Origin: Fontibacterium universale
Lineage (GTDB): Bacteria > Pseudomonadota > Alphaproteobacteria > Pelagibacterales > Pelagibacteraceae
Direction: 5' to 3'
Assembly (NCBI GenBank): GCA_965236175.1
Contig: CBDEAT010000006.1
Coordinates: forward strand, 1-64,000
Length of the DNA stretch: 64,000 bases
Each line of letters starts with the position of its first letter. The first letter of the stretch is position 1. A program made the position numbers and the translations under genes. Shown here one piece after another: positions 55,378 through 63,971 of the stretch. The notes under the pieces are model-generated. The model saw only the letters and a list, made by a program, of their open reading frames with translations. It searched no databases and had not been told where the DNA came from.

Positions 55378-56211
55378 TTAATACTTTTTAGCTTTAAAAG
55401 GATTTTCTGCGCTAACAAATCTTAAAAATATTTTAAAACCCTTAATATTGAATTTTTTACTTAAACTTTTAGATAAATATTTTTGATAATCCAATGAAAG
55501 TTTATTAGCTTGGTTTCCAAAAATTTTAAAAATGATTGGTCTTGTGCTGACTTGTTTAATATATTTTATTTTAGGACGAAATCTTGAATATACAGGGATT
55601 TTATTTTTATTTATTGCGTCCTGTAAAGCCTGATTTAAATCTTTATTATCGTAATTTTTTCTTAAACGAGAATGTATGCTAATCACTTCATCAAATATTT
55701 TTTTAGGAAATTCTAATTTTAAAGAACAGATACTAAATGGATCTGCTAGTAAAGCATCAGAAAACAAATTTTTTATATAATAAATATATTCATTTTTAAT
55801 TTTCTTTAATTCATCAACTAAATCAATTTTGTTGATAACAAAAATTAATCCTTTGCCTTTATCTAGTACTAATCTACAAATTTGTTTATCTGTTTTTGTA
55901 AATTCTTTATCGGCTTCAATCATAAACAGAACAACGTCTGCAAGGTAAATTGCCTTTAAACTTTCTTTTGTAATATATTGTTGCTCATCAGATTTTGATT
56001 TTCCTTTTCTTTTTAATCCTCCTGAATCAATTAATTTAAAAGTTCTATTTTTGTATGAAATGTTATCTATAAAAAGATCTGTTGTTGTTCCTGGTATTTC
56101 ACTAACGGGTGACAAATCTTTATTTAAAACTTTATTGAAAAAAGTAGATTTGCCAACATTTGGCTTTCCTACTATTGCAAGAGTTATAACTCCTGATGCT
56201 ATTTTATCCAT
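55378..56211 (-). CDS. der: Der-type GTPase lacking the first GTPase domain
   Basis: Der/EngA assembles the 50S subunit and normally has two tandem GTPase domains plus a KH domain (about 440-490 residues). This protein has 277 residues: one GTPase domain with G1 AIVGKPNVGKST, G2 PGTTTD, G3 DSGGLKRKGKS and G4 NKIDL, then the KH-like C-terminus ending FLRFVSAENPFKAKKY. The GLKRKGK pattern and C-terminal KH identify it as domain 2 plus KH. The ATG overlaps the bamB stop (TAATG), so there is no room upstream for domain 1. bamB-der is the usual order, which argues for true reduction in place. Confidence 0.88.
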   Translation of the reverse strand: MDKIASGVITLAIVGKPNVGKSTFFNKVLNKDLSPVSEIPGTTTDLFIDNISYKNRTFKLIDSGGLKRKGKSKSDEQQYITKESLKAIYLADVVLFMIEADKEFTKTDKQICRLVLDKGKGLIFVINKIDLVDELKKIKNEYIYYIKNLFSDALLADPFSICSLKLEFPKKIFDEVISIHSRLRKNYDNKDLNQALQDAINKNKIPVYSRFRPKIKYIKQVSTRPIIFKIFGNQANKLSLDYQKYLSKSLSKKFNIKGFKIFLRFVSAENPFKAKKY

Positions 56212-57509
56212 TAATTGAGTATTATTAATTCCGATGAACGATTAAGGATAAATATTTTATTATCAACTATAATCGGCGCCCTAGATAGATCATTGTTAAT
56301 TTTTTTATGAGTGACATACTTTCCATCATTTGCTGATATTTTATAAATATCTCCATTTGAAGATGTTGCGTATAAATTATTCGAAGCAAGTAACAATCCA
56401 TAATAATCTAGAGAAACTTTCTTATCTTTTGACAACTTAGCAAGATTTAAAGACCATAAAATAGTTCCATTTAATTTATTAAAGGCAATAACAAATCCAT
56501 TTTCTGTTAAGACAAATAAATATTTATCTGTACTAATATGATTTTGAATTGATGATAATTTATGAGACCATTTTATTTCGCCTGTTTCGAGGTTAAAATT
56601 AAAAAAATCACCGCTATTAGAAGAAACATAAACATCTTTTTTATCAACTAGAATATTAGAAATCTTGAACACTAAATTATTAGAAATGGTATTTTGAGAT
56701 AAAATATTTTTAGTCCAAATTATAACTTGCTGATCTAAGTCAATTGCAGTGATATCCCCAACATCATTGGAAAATAATAATTTATTATCATATAATGAGA
56801 TATTGCTTGATCTAGATGGTTTTATTAGACCAGACAAAGATTCAAAGCTCCATATTTTTTGACCATCTGATGGATTGAAAGCATAAAGACGACTATTTTG
56901 ATTTACGACATACAAAACGCCTTTATGAAAGTTCAAATGTGATGAAAATGGAATCCCGTAGTTTTGTTGCCAAATAGTCTTTCCTGCCTGAACATCAATT
57001 GAATAAATAAATCCTAAATTATCAGCTGCGTACAAAACATCACCATTTAAAAATAATGCAATATTTTTTGGATAATCATTATAAGAACTTTCGTATATTT
57101 TTAATTCCCAAATAATTTTCTGACTGATCGTATCAAATTTATAAATTTTTCCTTTTTCATCACTAAAGAAAACATAATTTTCAAACACTAATAATGACCC
57201 ACTGTCATTATTCTTATTTATGTAATCTCCAATACTCTTTTTAAAAATATCTTGAAATTTTCCTTCATAAACTAAATGGTCATAAAAATTGTTAGAAGAA
57301 AAATGTTCATATGACCATTTTTTATTAAGCTGAGGTTGATTTAATTGTAATAGAGATCTGGAATCAACTTCCTTATCAAAAACATTATTTGCATCGAAAA
57401 CATTTATTTTTTCACCCTGTTTTTTAAAAATATCAAGATCTACTTTTTTATCTTTGTCTGACGAACATGAAAAGATTATTAATGAAAAAAATATTAAAAG
57501 TAATTTCAT
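56211..57509 (-). CDS. bamB: Outer-membrane assembly lipoprotein BamB
   Basis: Beta-propeller subunit of the BAM complex. 432 residues. Signal peptide with lipobox LIIFSC (cysteine 15). Repeated PQQ-like blades: GKIYKFDTISQKIIWELK, GFIYSIDVQAGKTIWQQNYG, SRLYAFNPSDGQKIWSFESL, FVIAFNKLNGTILWSLNLAK. Lies between the YfgM-like gene and der, as in many proteobacteria. Confidence 0.92.
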   Translation of the reverse strand: MKLLLIFFSLIIFSCSSDKDKKVDLDIFKKQGEKINVFDANNVFDKEVDSRSLLQLNQPQLNKKWSYEHFSSNNFYDHLVYEGKFQDIFKKSIGDYINKNNDSGSLLVFENYVFFSDEKGKIYKFDTISQKIIWELKIYESSYNDYPKNIALFLNGDVLYAADNLGFIYSIDVQAGKTIWQQNYGIPFSSHLNFHKGVLYVVNQNSRLYAFNPSDGQKIWSFESLSGLIKPSRSSNISLYDNKLLFSNDVGDITAIDLDQQVIIWTKNILSQNTISNNLVFKISNILVDKKDVYVSSNSGDFFNFNLETGEIKWSHKLSSIQNHISTDKYLFVLTENGFVIAFNKLNGTILWSLNLAKLSKDKKVSLDYYGLLLASNNLYATSSNGDIYKISANDGKYVTHKKINNDLSRAPIIVDNKIFILNRSSELIILN

Positions 57510-58142
57510 TTATTTTATATCTTTGATTTTCTTTTCTAGATCTTTTTTAAAAATTTCTGGAATATCTGAAATTTTAATAGCCTGATCATAGATATCTTTT
57601 GCTTTAATTTTTTGACCTTTGCTTAAATAAAAATCACCTAATACCTCCAACGACAAAACTCTCCATGGAGAATTTTTAAAATCACCGGGATTTAATAAAT
57701 TTAAAAATTGCAATTCATCTAAATTGTCGAAAGCTAACAAGGCTTTTTTAATTTTAAATAAATCTTTATCATTCTTTTCTATATTAGACTTAATTGCGTA
57801 ATCTAAAATTGAAATTTGTTCATTTTTATTTTCTTTCGATAATTCTAGTAATTTGGAAATTGCTAATACTTTGTATAGATTGATTTTAGAATCTTTTAAA
57901 ATTTCTAGTCTTATTTTAGCTTCAGCTATTTTTTTATCATTAATAAGGCTTAGAATTACGACATATTCTTGCGTATATTTTTTTGCTCTATTTTCAAAAA
58001 TAATATTTTTACCAACTATAAAGGCAATTGTTAAAATAATTAAAGATAAGAAAATAATAATTATTAATTTATATTTTTTAAAAAAATTTATAAATTTATC
58101 TTGTTTTAAATCGTCTTCTATTTCGTTAAAAATTTGATTCAT
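57510..58142 (-). CDS. YfgM-like membrane-anchored TPR protein
   Basis: 210 residues: an N-terminal cytoplasmic segment (NEIEDDLKQDKFINFFKKYK), one membrane helix (about 26-45), then periplasmic TPR-like repeats ending in LSLEVLGDFYLSKGQKIKAK. In E. coli YfgM associates with SecYEG and PpiD and is encoded next to bamB. The same neighbourhood here supports the assignment. Confidence 0.82.
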   Translation of the reverse strand: MNQIFNEIEDDLKQDKFINFFKKYKLIIIIFLSLIILTIAFIVGKNIIFENRAKKYTQEYVVILSLINDKKIAEAKIRLEILKDSKINLYKVLAISKLLELSKENKNEQISILDYAIKSNIEKNDKDLFKIKKALLAFDNLDELQFLNLLNPGDFKNSPWRVLSLEVLGDFYLSKGQKIKAKDIYDQAIKISDIPEIFKKDLEKKIKDIK

Positions 58143-58954
58143 GAAATTTGATACATATTTTTAATGTTCGGAAAATTATTATTTTTTAAATCTTTTACAA
58201 ATTTTTTTATACAAATCTCAGTTCTTTCCTTAAAATTATCATACATTTTAACAAACTTTGGGGGCTTTTCTGAAAATCCCAGGAGGTCTTCTGTGACTAA
58301 AATTTGTCCATCACATTTATTTGATGCGCCTATTCCTATAGTTGGAATGTTTATACTTTGATTAATTTTATCCGCTAAATCTTTAATAACACATTCTACG
58401 ACCACTGAAAAAGCTCCTGCTTTTTCTATAAAAATAGAATCTTTTATAATTTGATTAAAGCTTAAATAATCTTTTCCTTTAACTCTGTAATCTGATTTTT
58501 TTCTTACGCTTTGCGGCAATAACCCTACATGTCCCATAACTGGTATACTGTTATCGACTAAATATTTAATAGTTTTATAAACCTTAACTCCACCCTCAAC
58601 TTTAACTGCATCACAATTTGTTTCTTTCATAATTTTTTTTGCATTTTTGAGAGCTAACTTAGGATTTTTTTCATAAGTTCCAATTGGCATATCAACAACT
58701 AATAAACTTTTATTAACTCCTCTCCTCACTGCTTTTCCATGCATAATCATCATCTCTAAAGTAACTTCTCTTGTAGATTTCATTCCGTGCAGTACCATGC
58801 CTAATGAATCTCCAACTAAAATTATATCGCAATATTTGTCTAAAATTTCTGCCATTGGCGTTGTATAAGCAGTTAGACACACCAGTGGTTTTTTAAATTT
58901 TTTAAATTTAATATTATTTATTGTTATTTTTTTTTTCAAAAATTTTACTCCCAT
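58139..58954 (-). CDS. panB: 3-methyl-2-oxobutanoate hydroxymethyltransferase
   Basis: First step of pantothenate synthesis. 271 residues. LVCLTAYTTPMAEILDKYCD, metal/substrate motif ILVGDSLGMVLHG, VDMPIGTYEKNPKLAL, AVKVEGGVKVYKTIKYLVD, IPVMGHVGLLPQSVRK and VVECVIKDLADKI all match. Ends four bases into yfgM's start. panC was not seen in the window. Confidence 0.95.
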   Translation of the reverse strand: MGVKFLKKKITINNIKFKKFKKPLVCLTAYTTPMAEILDKYCDIILVGDSLGMVLHGMKSTREVTLEMMIMHGKAVRRGVNKSLLVVDMPIGTYEKNPKLALKNAKKIMKETNCDAVKVEGGVKVYKTIKYLVDNSIPVMGHVGLLPQSVRKKSDYRVKGKDYLSFNQIIKDSIFIEKAGAFSVVVECVIKDLADKINQSINIPTIGIGASNKCDGQILVTEDLLGFSEKPPKFVKMYDNFKERTEICIKKFVKDLKNNNFPNIKNMYQIS

Positions 58955-60507
58955 TCAATTGTTGCTGGTGGTTTTGAAGTAATATCATAAACAACTCTGT
59001 TAATACCTTTTACATTATTAATAATTTTATTTGAAATCTCTGCTAAATCTTTATTTTTAAAGTTGTAAAAATCCGCTGTCATTCCATCCTGGGACGTAAC
59101 TGCTCTTAATGAGCAAACGAATTCATATGTCTTAGAATCGCCCATTACGCCCACTGTTTTAATTGGCAAGAGAACAGTAAAGGCTTGCCAAATTTTTTTA
59201 TAAAGATTTCTTTTTTTTAATTCATTTATAAAAATGATATCTGCTTCTTGTAAAATTTTAACTTTAATTTTATCAACTTTTCCAGGAATTCTAATTGCTA
59301 AACCAGGGCCAGGAAAAGGATGTCTAAAAATGATTTCGTTAGATAACTTTAGGCTAAGACCTATTTTTCTCACCTCATCTTTAAATAGCTCCCTAAATGG
59401 TTCTATTAATTTAAATTTCATTTTTTTTGGCAAGCCGCCAACGTTATGATGTGATTTAATTACCGATGAAGGTCCTCCATGATGGCTTTGGCTTTCAATA
59501 ACATCAGGGTATAAAGTTCCTTGTGCTAAATATCTAATTTTTTTAAACTTTCTAGACTCTCTTTCGAAAATTCTTATAAAAATTTTACCTATAATTTTTC
59601 TCTTAGTTTCAGGATCGGTAACATTTTTTAAAGCATTTAAAAAAATTGAGGATGCATCAACATAATTTAATTTTATTTTATAATTTTTTCGAAAAACATT
59701 AATTACTTCCAATGCTTCATTTTTTCTCAACAGGCCAGTATTTATGAAAAAACAATGCAATTTTTTTCCTATGGCTTTGTACAATAAAGCAGCTAATACA
59801 CTGCTATCAACGCCTCCTGACAAAGCACATAAAATATTTTCATTACCAACTTCAGATTTAATATTTTTAATTAAATAATTAATTTGGTTTTTAGAATTCC
59901 AATTCTTTTTTAGTTTACAAATACTAAATAAAAAGTTCTTAAATAAAATATTTCCATTAGCTGTATGAATTACTTCTGGATGAAATTGAACTCCAAATAT
60001 TTTTTTGGTTAGATTTTGTATAATTGTGTATTTATAATCATCACTAGAAGCTACGCCTTGAAATCCTTTTGGTATTTTTATTACTACATCAGTATGGTTC
60101 ATCCATACTTGTGTTTTTTTATCTTTATTAAAAAAATTTTTTGTTAAAATTGATGATTTATTGCTAAAAATATCACATCTTCCAAATTCACTCTTTTTAT
60201 AATTTTTAACTACACCTCCAAATTCTTTTGCTAATAATTGATGCCCGTAACAAATACCAAGAATAGGTTTGTTAAAATTTAATATTTGTTTTGGAATTCC
60301 TAAATATGAAGTTTTAGTAATTGATAAAGGACCACCTGATAAAATAATTCCTTTTAAATTTGATTCATTTTTTATGTCTTTAGTTTTATAACAACTAACA
60401 ATTTCGCAATAAACTCCTAGCTCTCTAATTCTTCGCGCAATAAGTTGAGTGGTTTGAGATCCAAAATCTATTATGACTATTTTATCTGTATAAGAAATAT
60501 CGTTCAT
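58945..60507 (-). CDS. guaA: GMP synthase (glutamine-hydrolysing)
   Basis: XMP to GMP. 520 residues, intact. Class I glutaminase: GICYGHQLLAKEFGG (cysteine) and FGVQFHPEVIHT (histidine, glutamate). ATP pyrophosphatase: LCALSGGVDSSVLAALLY. C-terminal dimerisation domain ending YDITSKPPATIEWE. Start overlaps the TPR gene stop by one base; guaB lies just upstream. Confidence 0.97.
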   Translation of the reverse strand: MNDISYTDKIVIIDFGSQTTQLIARRIRELGVYCEIVSCYKTKDIKNESNLKGIILSGGPLSITKTSYLGIPKQILNFNKPILGICYGHQLLAKEFGGVVKNYKKSEFGRCDIFSNKSSILTKNFFNKDKKTQVWMNHTDVVIKIPKGFQGVASSDDYKYTIIQNLTKKIFGVQFHPEVIHTANGNILFKNFLFSICKLKKNWNSKNQINYLIKNIKSEVGNENILCALSGGVDSSVLAALLYKAIGKKLHCFFINTGLLRKNEALEVINVFRKNYKIKLNYVDASSIFLNALKNVTDPETKRKIIGKIFIRIFERESRKFKKIRYLAQGTLYPDVIESQSHHGGPSSVIKSHHNVGGLPKKMKFKLIEPFRELFKDEVRKIGLSLKLSNEIIFRHPFPGPGLAIRIPGKVDKIKVKILQEADIIFINELKKRNLYKKIWQAFTVLLPIKTVGVMGDSKTYEFVCSLRAVTSQDGMTADFYNFKNKDLAEISNKIINNVKGINRVVYDITSKPPATIEWE

Positions 60508-60932
60508 TACTTCTTATCAATTATGATCATTTTCGATAAATCGTTCTTCTTTGAGCACAATTGTTTGCATACTTTAGAAAAAACTAAATTACTTTCTTGA
60601 GCCTTCTTAAAATCTCCTTCTTCAATATTTAGTAAAATTTTCAAATACAGAGCTTCTTCATTTTTTGGGTTCAAAACCAAAACTGTATCTAAGTAATTTT
60701 TTTGTTGATTATTATCTTTGTTAATTGCTGATATTTTTGACAAATGTAAATATGAATTCTCATTCTTTGTATTAAATACAATGTCTTTTTCAAAATAATA
60801 TTTAGCTTCCTTATAATCATTTTGATTAAAAAACTTTATGCCTTGATTAAAATAATCAAGATTTGCAGCATAACTTTTTAAAGCTAATGTACAAAAAAAT
60901 GTTGATAAAAAATGTTTATAATATTTTTTCAT
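60507..60932 (-). CDS. Small exported TPR protein between guaB and guaA
   Basis: 141 residues with a signal peptide (hydrophobic 8-22) and two to three TPR-like repeats: NLDYFNQGIKFFNQNDYKEA, ENSYLHLSKISAINKDNNQQ, NPKNEEALYLKILLNIEEGD. Two cysteines near the C-terminus (KVCKQLCSKKN) could form a disulfide in the periplasm. Its place inside the guaBA transcript has no obvious functional meaning. Confidence 0.7.
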   Translation of the reverse strand: MKKYYKHFLSTFFCTLALKSYAANLDYFNQGIKFFNQNDYKEAKYYFEKDIVFNTKNENSYLHLSKISAINKDNNQQKNYLDTVLVLNPKNEEALYLKILLNIEEGDFKKAQESNLVFSKVCKQLCSKKNDLSKMIIIDKK

Positions 60933-60934
60933 AA

Positions 60935-62389
60935 TTAACTTTCAAACGGATAATTAGGTGACTGTTTTGTAATTTGTATATCGTGTACATGACTTTCTTT
61001 TAAACCTGAATTTGTAATTTTAACAAATTTTGCTTTTTTCTTTAATTCCAAAATATTTTTAGCTCCAACATAACCCATTGATGCTTTTAATCCTCCAATA
61101 AGTTGATGAATAACTGCCCTTACAGGTCCTTTATAAGGAACTCTTCCTTCAATGCCTTCAGGTACTAGTTTTAATGAATCGTTAATTTCTTGTTGAAAAT
61201 ATCTATCAGCGGATCCTCTCGACATTGCCCCTATAGAGCCCATTCCTCTATAAGATTTATAACTTCTGCCTTGGTAATAAAAAACATCTCCTGGACTTTC
61301 TTCTGTTCCTGCAAATAATGATCCTATCATTACGGCATCTGCTCCCGCTCCTATAGCTTTCGCAATGTCGCCAGAATATCTTATTCCACCGTCTGCTATA
61401 ATTTTAATTTTTTTGTTTTTAATTGCTTTTGCAACATTATATATAGCTGTAAATTGAGGAACTCCTACTCCAGCAACAATTCTTGTAGTGCAAATTGATC
61501 CTGGTCCTATTCCCACTTTTACTGCGTCAGCTCCATAATCAACTAATGCTTTTGCTCCTTCAGCTGTAGCTATATTTCCAGCTATTATTGTTGTCTTAAT
61601 ATTTTTTTTAATCTTCTCTAATGTTTTTAATACAGAGACTGAGTGTCCGTGAGCTGTATCCAGAACAATTACATCTGCTCCAGCTTCTGCTAACTGCTCC
61701 GCTCTTTGAAAGCTTTCCTCTCCAGTTCCAACCGCTGCAGCAACTACTAATGATCCTTTTTTATCTTTGGCCGCCTCTGGATAAATTTGAGATTTTTGAA
61801 TATCTTTTACAGTAATAAGTCCTTTGCATTTAAAATTATTATCTACGATAATTAATTTTTCTATTTTGTTTTTAAATAAGATTTTTTTTGCTTCTGTTAA
61901 TGATGTTCCAACCTTTGCTGTAACAAGTTCTTTAGTCATTAAATCTTTAACTTTAATTTTTTTATCAGTTACAAATCTAACGTCTCGATTAGTTAAAATT
62001 CCAACTAATTTAAAATTTTTATTAACAACCAAGATTCCTGATATTTTGTGATTTTTCATTAACTCCGTTGCCTCTAACAACGAGGCTTCAGCATCAATCG
62101 TAATAGGATCAATAACCATTCCAGATTCAAATCTTTTAACTAATTTAATTTGATTGGCCTGATCTTCTATGCTCATATTTTTATGAATGCATGCCATTCC
62201 GCCTGATTGAGCCATAGCTATTGCTAATTTATATTCTGAAACAGTATCCATTGCAGAAGCAATAAGAGGTATCCCAAGTGTTACGGATAATGATAATTGT
62301 GTAGAAACTATAGTCTCTTTAGGTAAAACAGAAGAATGTCTCGGTTCTAGCAAGACATCGTCAAAAGTTAATGCTTCAGGGATTTCCAT
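60935..62389 (-). CDS. guaB: IMP dehydrogenase
   Basis: IMP to XMP. 484 residues. LTFDDVLLEPRHSSVLPKET, two CBS domains (about 95-205), the catalytic cysteine loop KVGIGPGSICTTRIVAGVGV and the flap YRGMGSIGAMSRGSADRYFQ. Forms guaB-TPR-guaA on the minus strand. Intact. Confidence 0.97.
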   Translation of the reverse strand: MEIPEALTFDDVLLEPRHSSVLPKETIVSTQLSLSVTLGIPLIASAMDTVSEYKLAIAMAQSGGMACIHKNMSIEDQANQIKLVKRFESGMVIDPITIDAEASLLEATELMKNHKISGILVVNKNFKLVGILTNRDVRFVTDKKIKVKDLMTKELVTAKVGTSLTEAKKILFKNKIEKLIIVDNNFKCKGLITVKDIQKSQIYPEAAKDKKGSLVVAAAVGTGEESFQRAEQLAEAGADVIVLDTAHGHSVSVLKTLEKIKKNIKTTIIAGNIATAEGAKALVDYGADAVKVGIGPGSICTTRIVAGVGVPQFTAIYNVAKAIKNKKIKIIADGGIRYSGDIAKAIGAGADAVMIGSLFAGTEESPGDVFYYQGRSYKSYRGMGSIGAMSRGSADRYFQQEINDSLKLVPEGIEGRVPYKGPVRAVIHQLIGGLKASMGYVGAKNILELKKKAKFVKITNSGLKESHVHDIQITKQSPNYPFES

Positions 62390-62419
62390 GTATAAATTTA
62401 TTATATTAAAAACTTGAAG

Positions 62420-63058
62420 TCAAATAGTTTTTAAATCACTACATAATAAATACATTTCTCTAGATTCTTTTCTGCTAGAATCTGGTTTAATTCTTTCAAT
62501 TTTTTTAAAGGAATCTTTGGCATTTTTAATTAAGATATTTTCATCTTTTCCGCTAAAAATTTTTACTAATAAAGAGGACTTTGGTTTCAAAATCACTCTA
62601 GATAAATTGACAACATCCAAGGCTATAGAATTAGTTTTTATTGCATCTAAATCTTTGTTTCCTGTTGTATTAACGGCCATATCTGACAATACGACATCAA
62701 CTTTATTTTTATCAAAGAAATTATTAACAAAATCGAAAAAGTCAGATTCATTAAAATCTTTCTTATAAAAAAAAATATTATCAATTTTATCCATATCTAA
62801 AATATCTATAGATAAATTTTTTCCATTTTTATTAATCTCCGAACAGACTTGAGACCATCCTCCTGGCGCACTACCCAAATCAACAATATTTAAATTGTTC
62901 TTTAAAAATTTAAATTTATTATTAATCTCTATAAGTTTAAAAGCTGATCTAGATCTATATCCTTTTTGTTTTGCTAACTTAGTGTAAGGATCGCTAAATT
63001 GTCGAGCAATCCAATTTTTAGAACTTGCTGTTAAATTTTTATTTTTAAATTTTTTCAA
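62420..63058 (-). CDS. rlmE: 23S rRNA 2'-O-methyltransferase E
   Basis: Methylates U2552 of 23S rRNA. 212 residues. QFSDPYTKLAKQKGYRSRSA and FKLIEINNKF, SAM-binding IVDLGSAPGGWSQVCSE, catalytic aspartate in VDVVLSDMAVNTTG, catalytic lysine in SSLLVKIFSGKDEN, and SRKESREMYLLC at the end. Lies 30 bases upstream of guaB. Confidence 0.95.
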   Translation of the reverse strand: MKKFKNKNLTASSKNWIARQFSDPYTKLAKQKGYRSRSAFKLIEINNKFKFLKNNLNIVDLGSAPGGWSQVCSEINKNGKNLSIDILDMDKIDNIFFYKKDFNESDFFDFVNNFFDKNKVDVVLSDMAVNTTGNKDLDAIKTNSIALDVVNLSRVILKPKSSLLVKIFSGKDENILIKNAKDSFKKIERIKPDSSRKESREMYLLCSDLKTI

Positions 63059-63188
63059 AACTACTTTGTAAATCTAATATTCTTTTTAATCCAATTTATT
63101 ATCTAACGTACATAACATCCAATTAAATTATTTTTATTAAACCTATATTCATCATATTGTTTTTCCTGCTAAATGAATAATTCCTATC

Positions 63189-63242
63189 TTATGATGTGGT
63201 AGATATGGTTCTACATAAGTATTGTATTACTCTACATCATAA
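63189..63242. repeat. Nested inverted repeats able to form a three-way junction
   Basis: Outer arms 63189-63197 and 63234-63242 are perfectly complementary (9 bp). Inside are two small hairpins: GTAGA/TCTAC (63199-63203 with 63210-63214) and AGTA/TACT (63218-63221 with 63228-63231). Either strand could fold. There is no flanking U-tract. It sits in the 190-bp gap between rlmE and the glycosyltransferase, which otherwise holds nothing I can name. Confidence 0.5.
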
Positions 63243-63249
63243 TTTAATA

Positions 63250-63971
63250 TTATTCAATTAAAAACCAATTACAATAGGCTGGGCAATATTTGAACTTTCA
63301 TTTCATCGCAATAAACGGTTAATGTTCATTGCTATCTGTTCAGAACCAAAGATCCTTCCTTTTTTTAAAGCTTGTCTTAAATTTTTTTGCCAAACTAACC
63401 AATGAGGCGCATCATTTTCCAAACAAAATACTCCAATATTTAAATGTGGCTTCAGAGCAACTTCTCGTGATATTTGATTTGAAAAGCCAGAACTTTTTGC
63501 ATGTTTATAATTTTGCGATCTTATAAAAGCAATGTTACTAAATATCCAATCAGCTCTTAAAACTCTTCCGTAAGCTCGATCTGCAGAAGATGATATAGAT
63601 AAAGTTTGATTGTCACTTCCTTTAAAATAAAGTTCAACAGCCGACCAATCATTTACCCATGCGTCAGCATCAATCCAAAGATATTTTTTAAATCCTGGAA
63701 AATATTCTGGTAAAAACGCTCTGGATACTTGGCTTTTAAGCCACTCTCTTCCTTTGATTTTATACTCCGGAACTTCAATATCCCATTTTGCTTTAACAAT
63801 CTTTTCTACTTTTTTTTCTAAAATTTTAATTTGGTCTGGCTGAAGTCCAGCGTCTAAAATACAAATTGAAACACCTTCGCTTTCTTTGAAGCTTAAAATT
63901 GAATCTATTAACTCATTTAAAAGTTCAAAATATTTTGAGTCTGCTAGAGATACTATTGCTCTATCTTTCAT
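63250..63971 (-). CDS. Glycosyltransferase (GT8-like), two frame breaks near the 3' end
   Basis: A nucleotide-sugar glycosyltransferase with the metal-binding DXD-type motif in YLWIDADAWVNDW. The N-terminal IVSLADSKYFELLNELIDSI and the later FGSEQIAMNI are consistent with GT8-like enzymes. The first frame stops at 63303, but a +1 shift in 63313-63323 (ATT|A|ACC or AAC|C|GTT) continues VYCDEMKVQILPSL. A second +1 in 63275-63283 (CTA|T|TGT) gives CNWFLIE and a stop at 63252-63250. The ending with CNW fits such enzymes. Acceptor unknown; surface polysaccharide or LPS is likely. Confidence 0.7.

Noticed and set aside
11500..62100. Antisense open frames inside sufS, sufD, iscS, guaB, panB, guaA and the AsmA-like gene
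   Set aside because: They lie opposite strongly conserved genes, have biased composition and show no recognisable protein sequence; they are reading-frame shadows.
63059..63249. Missed gene or tRNA between rlmE and the glycosyltransferase
   Set aside because: No open frame of useful length and no cloverleaf; only the nested inverted repeat stands out.
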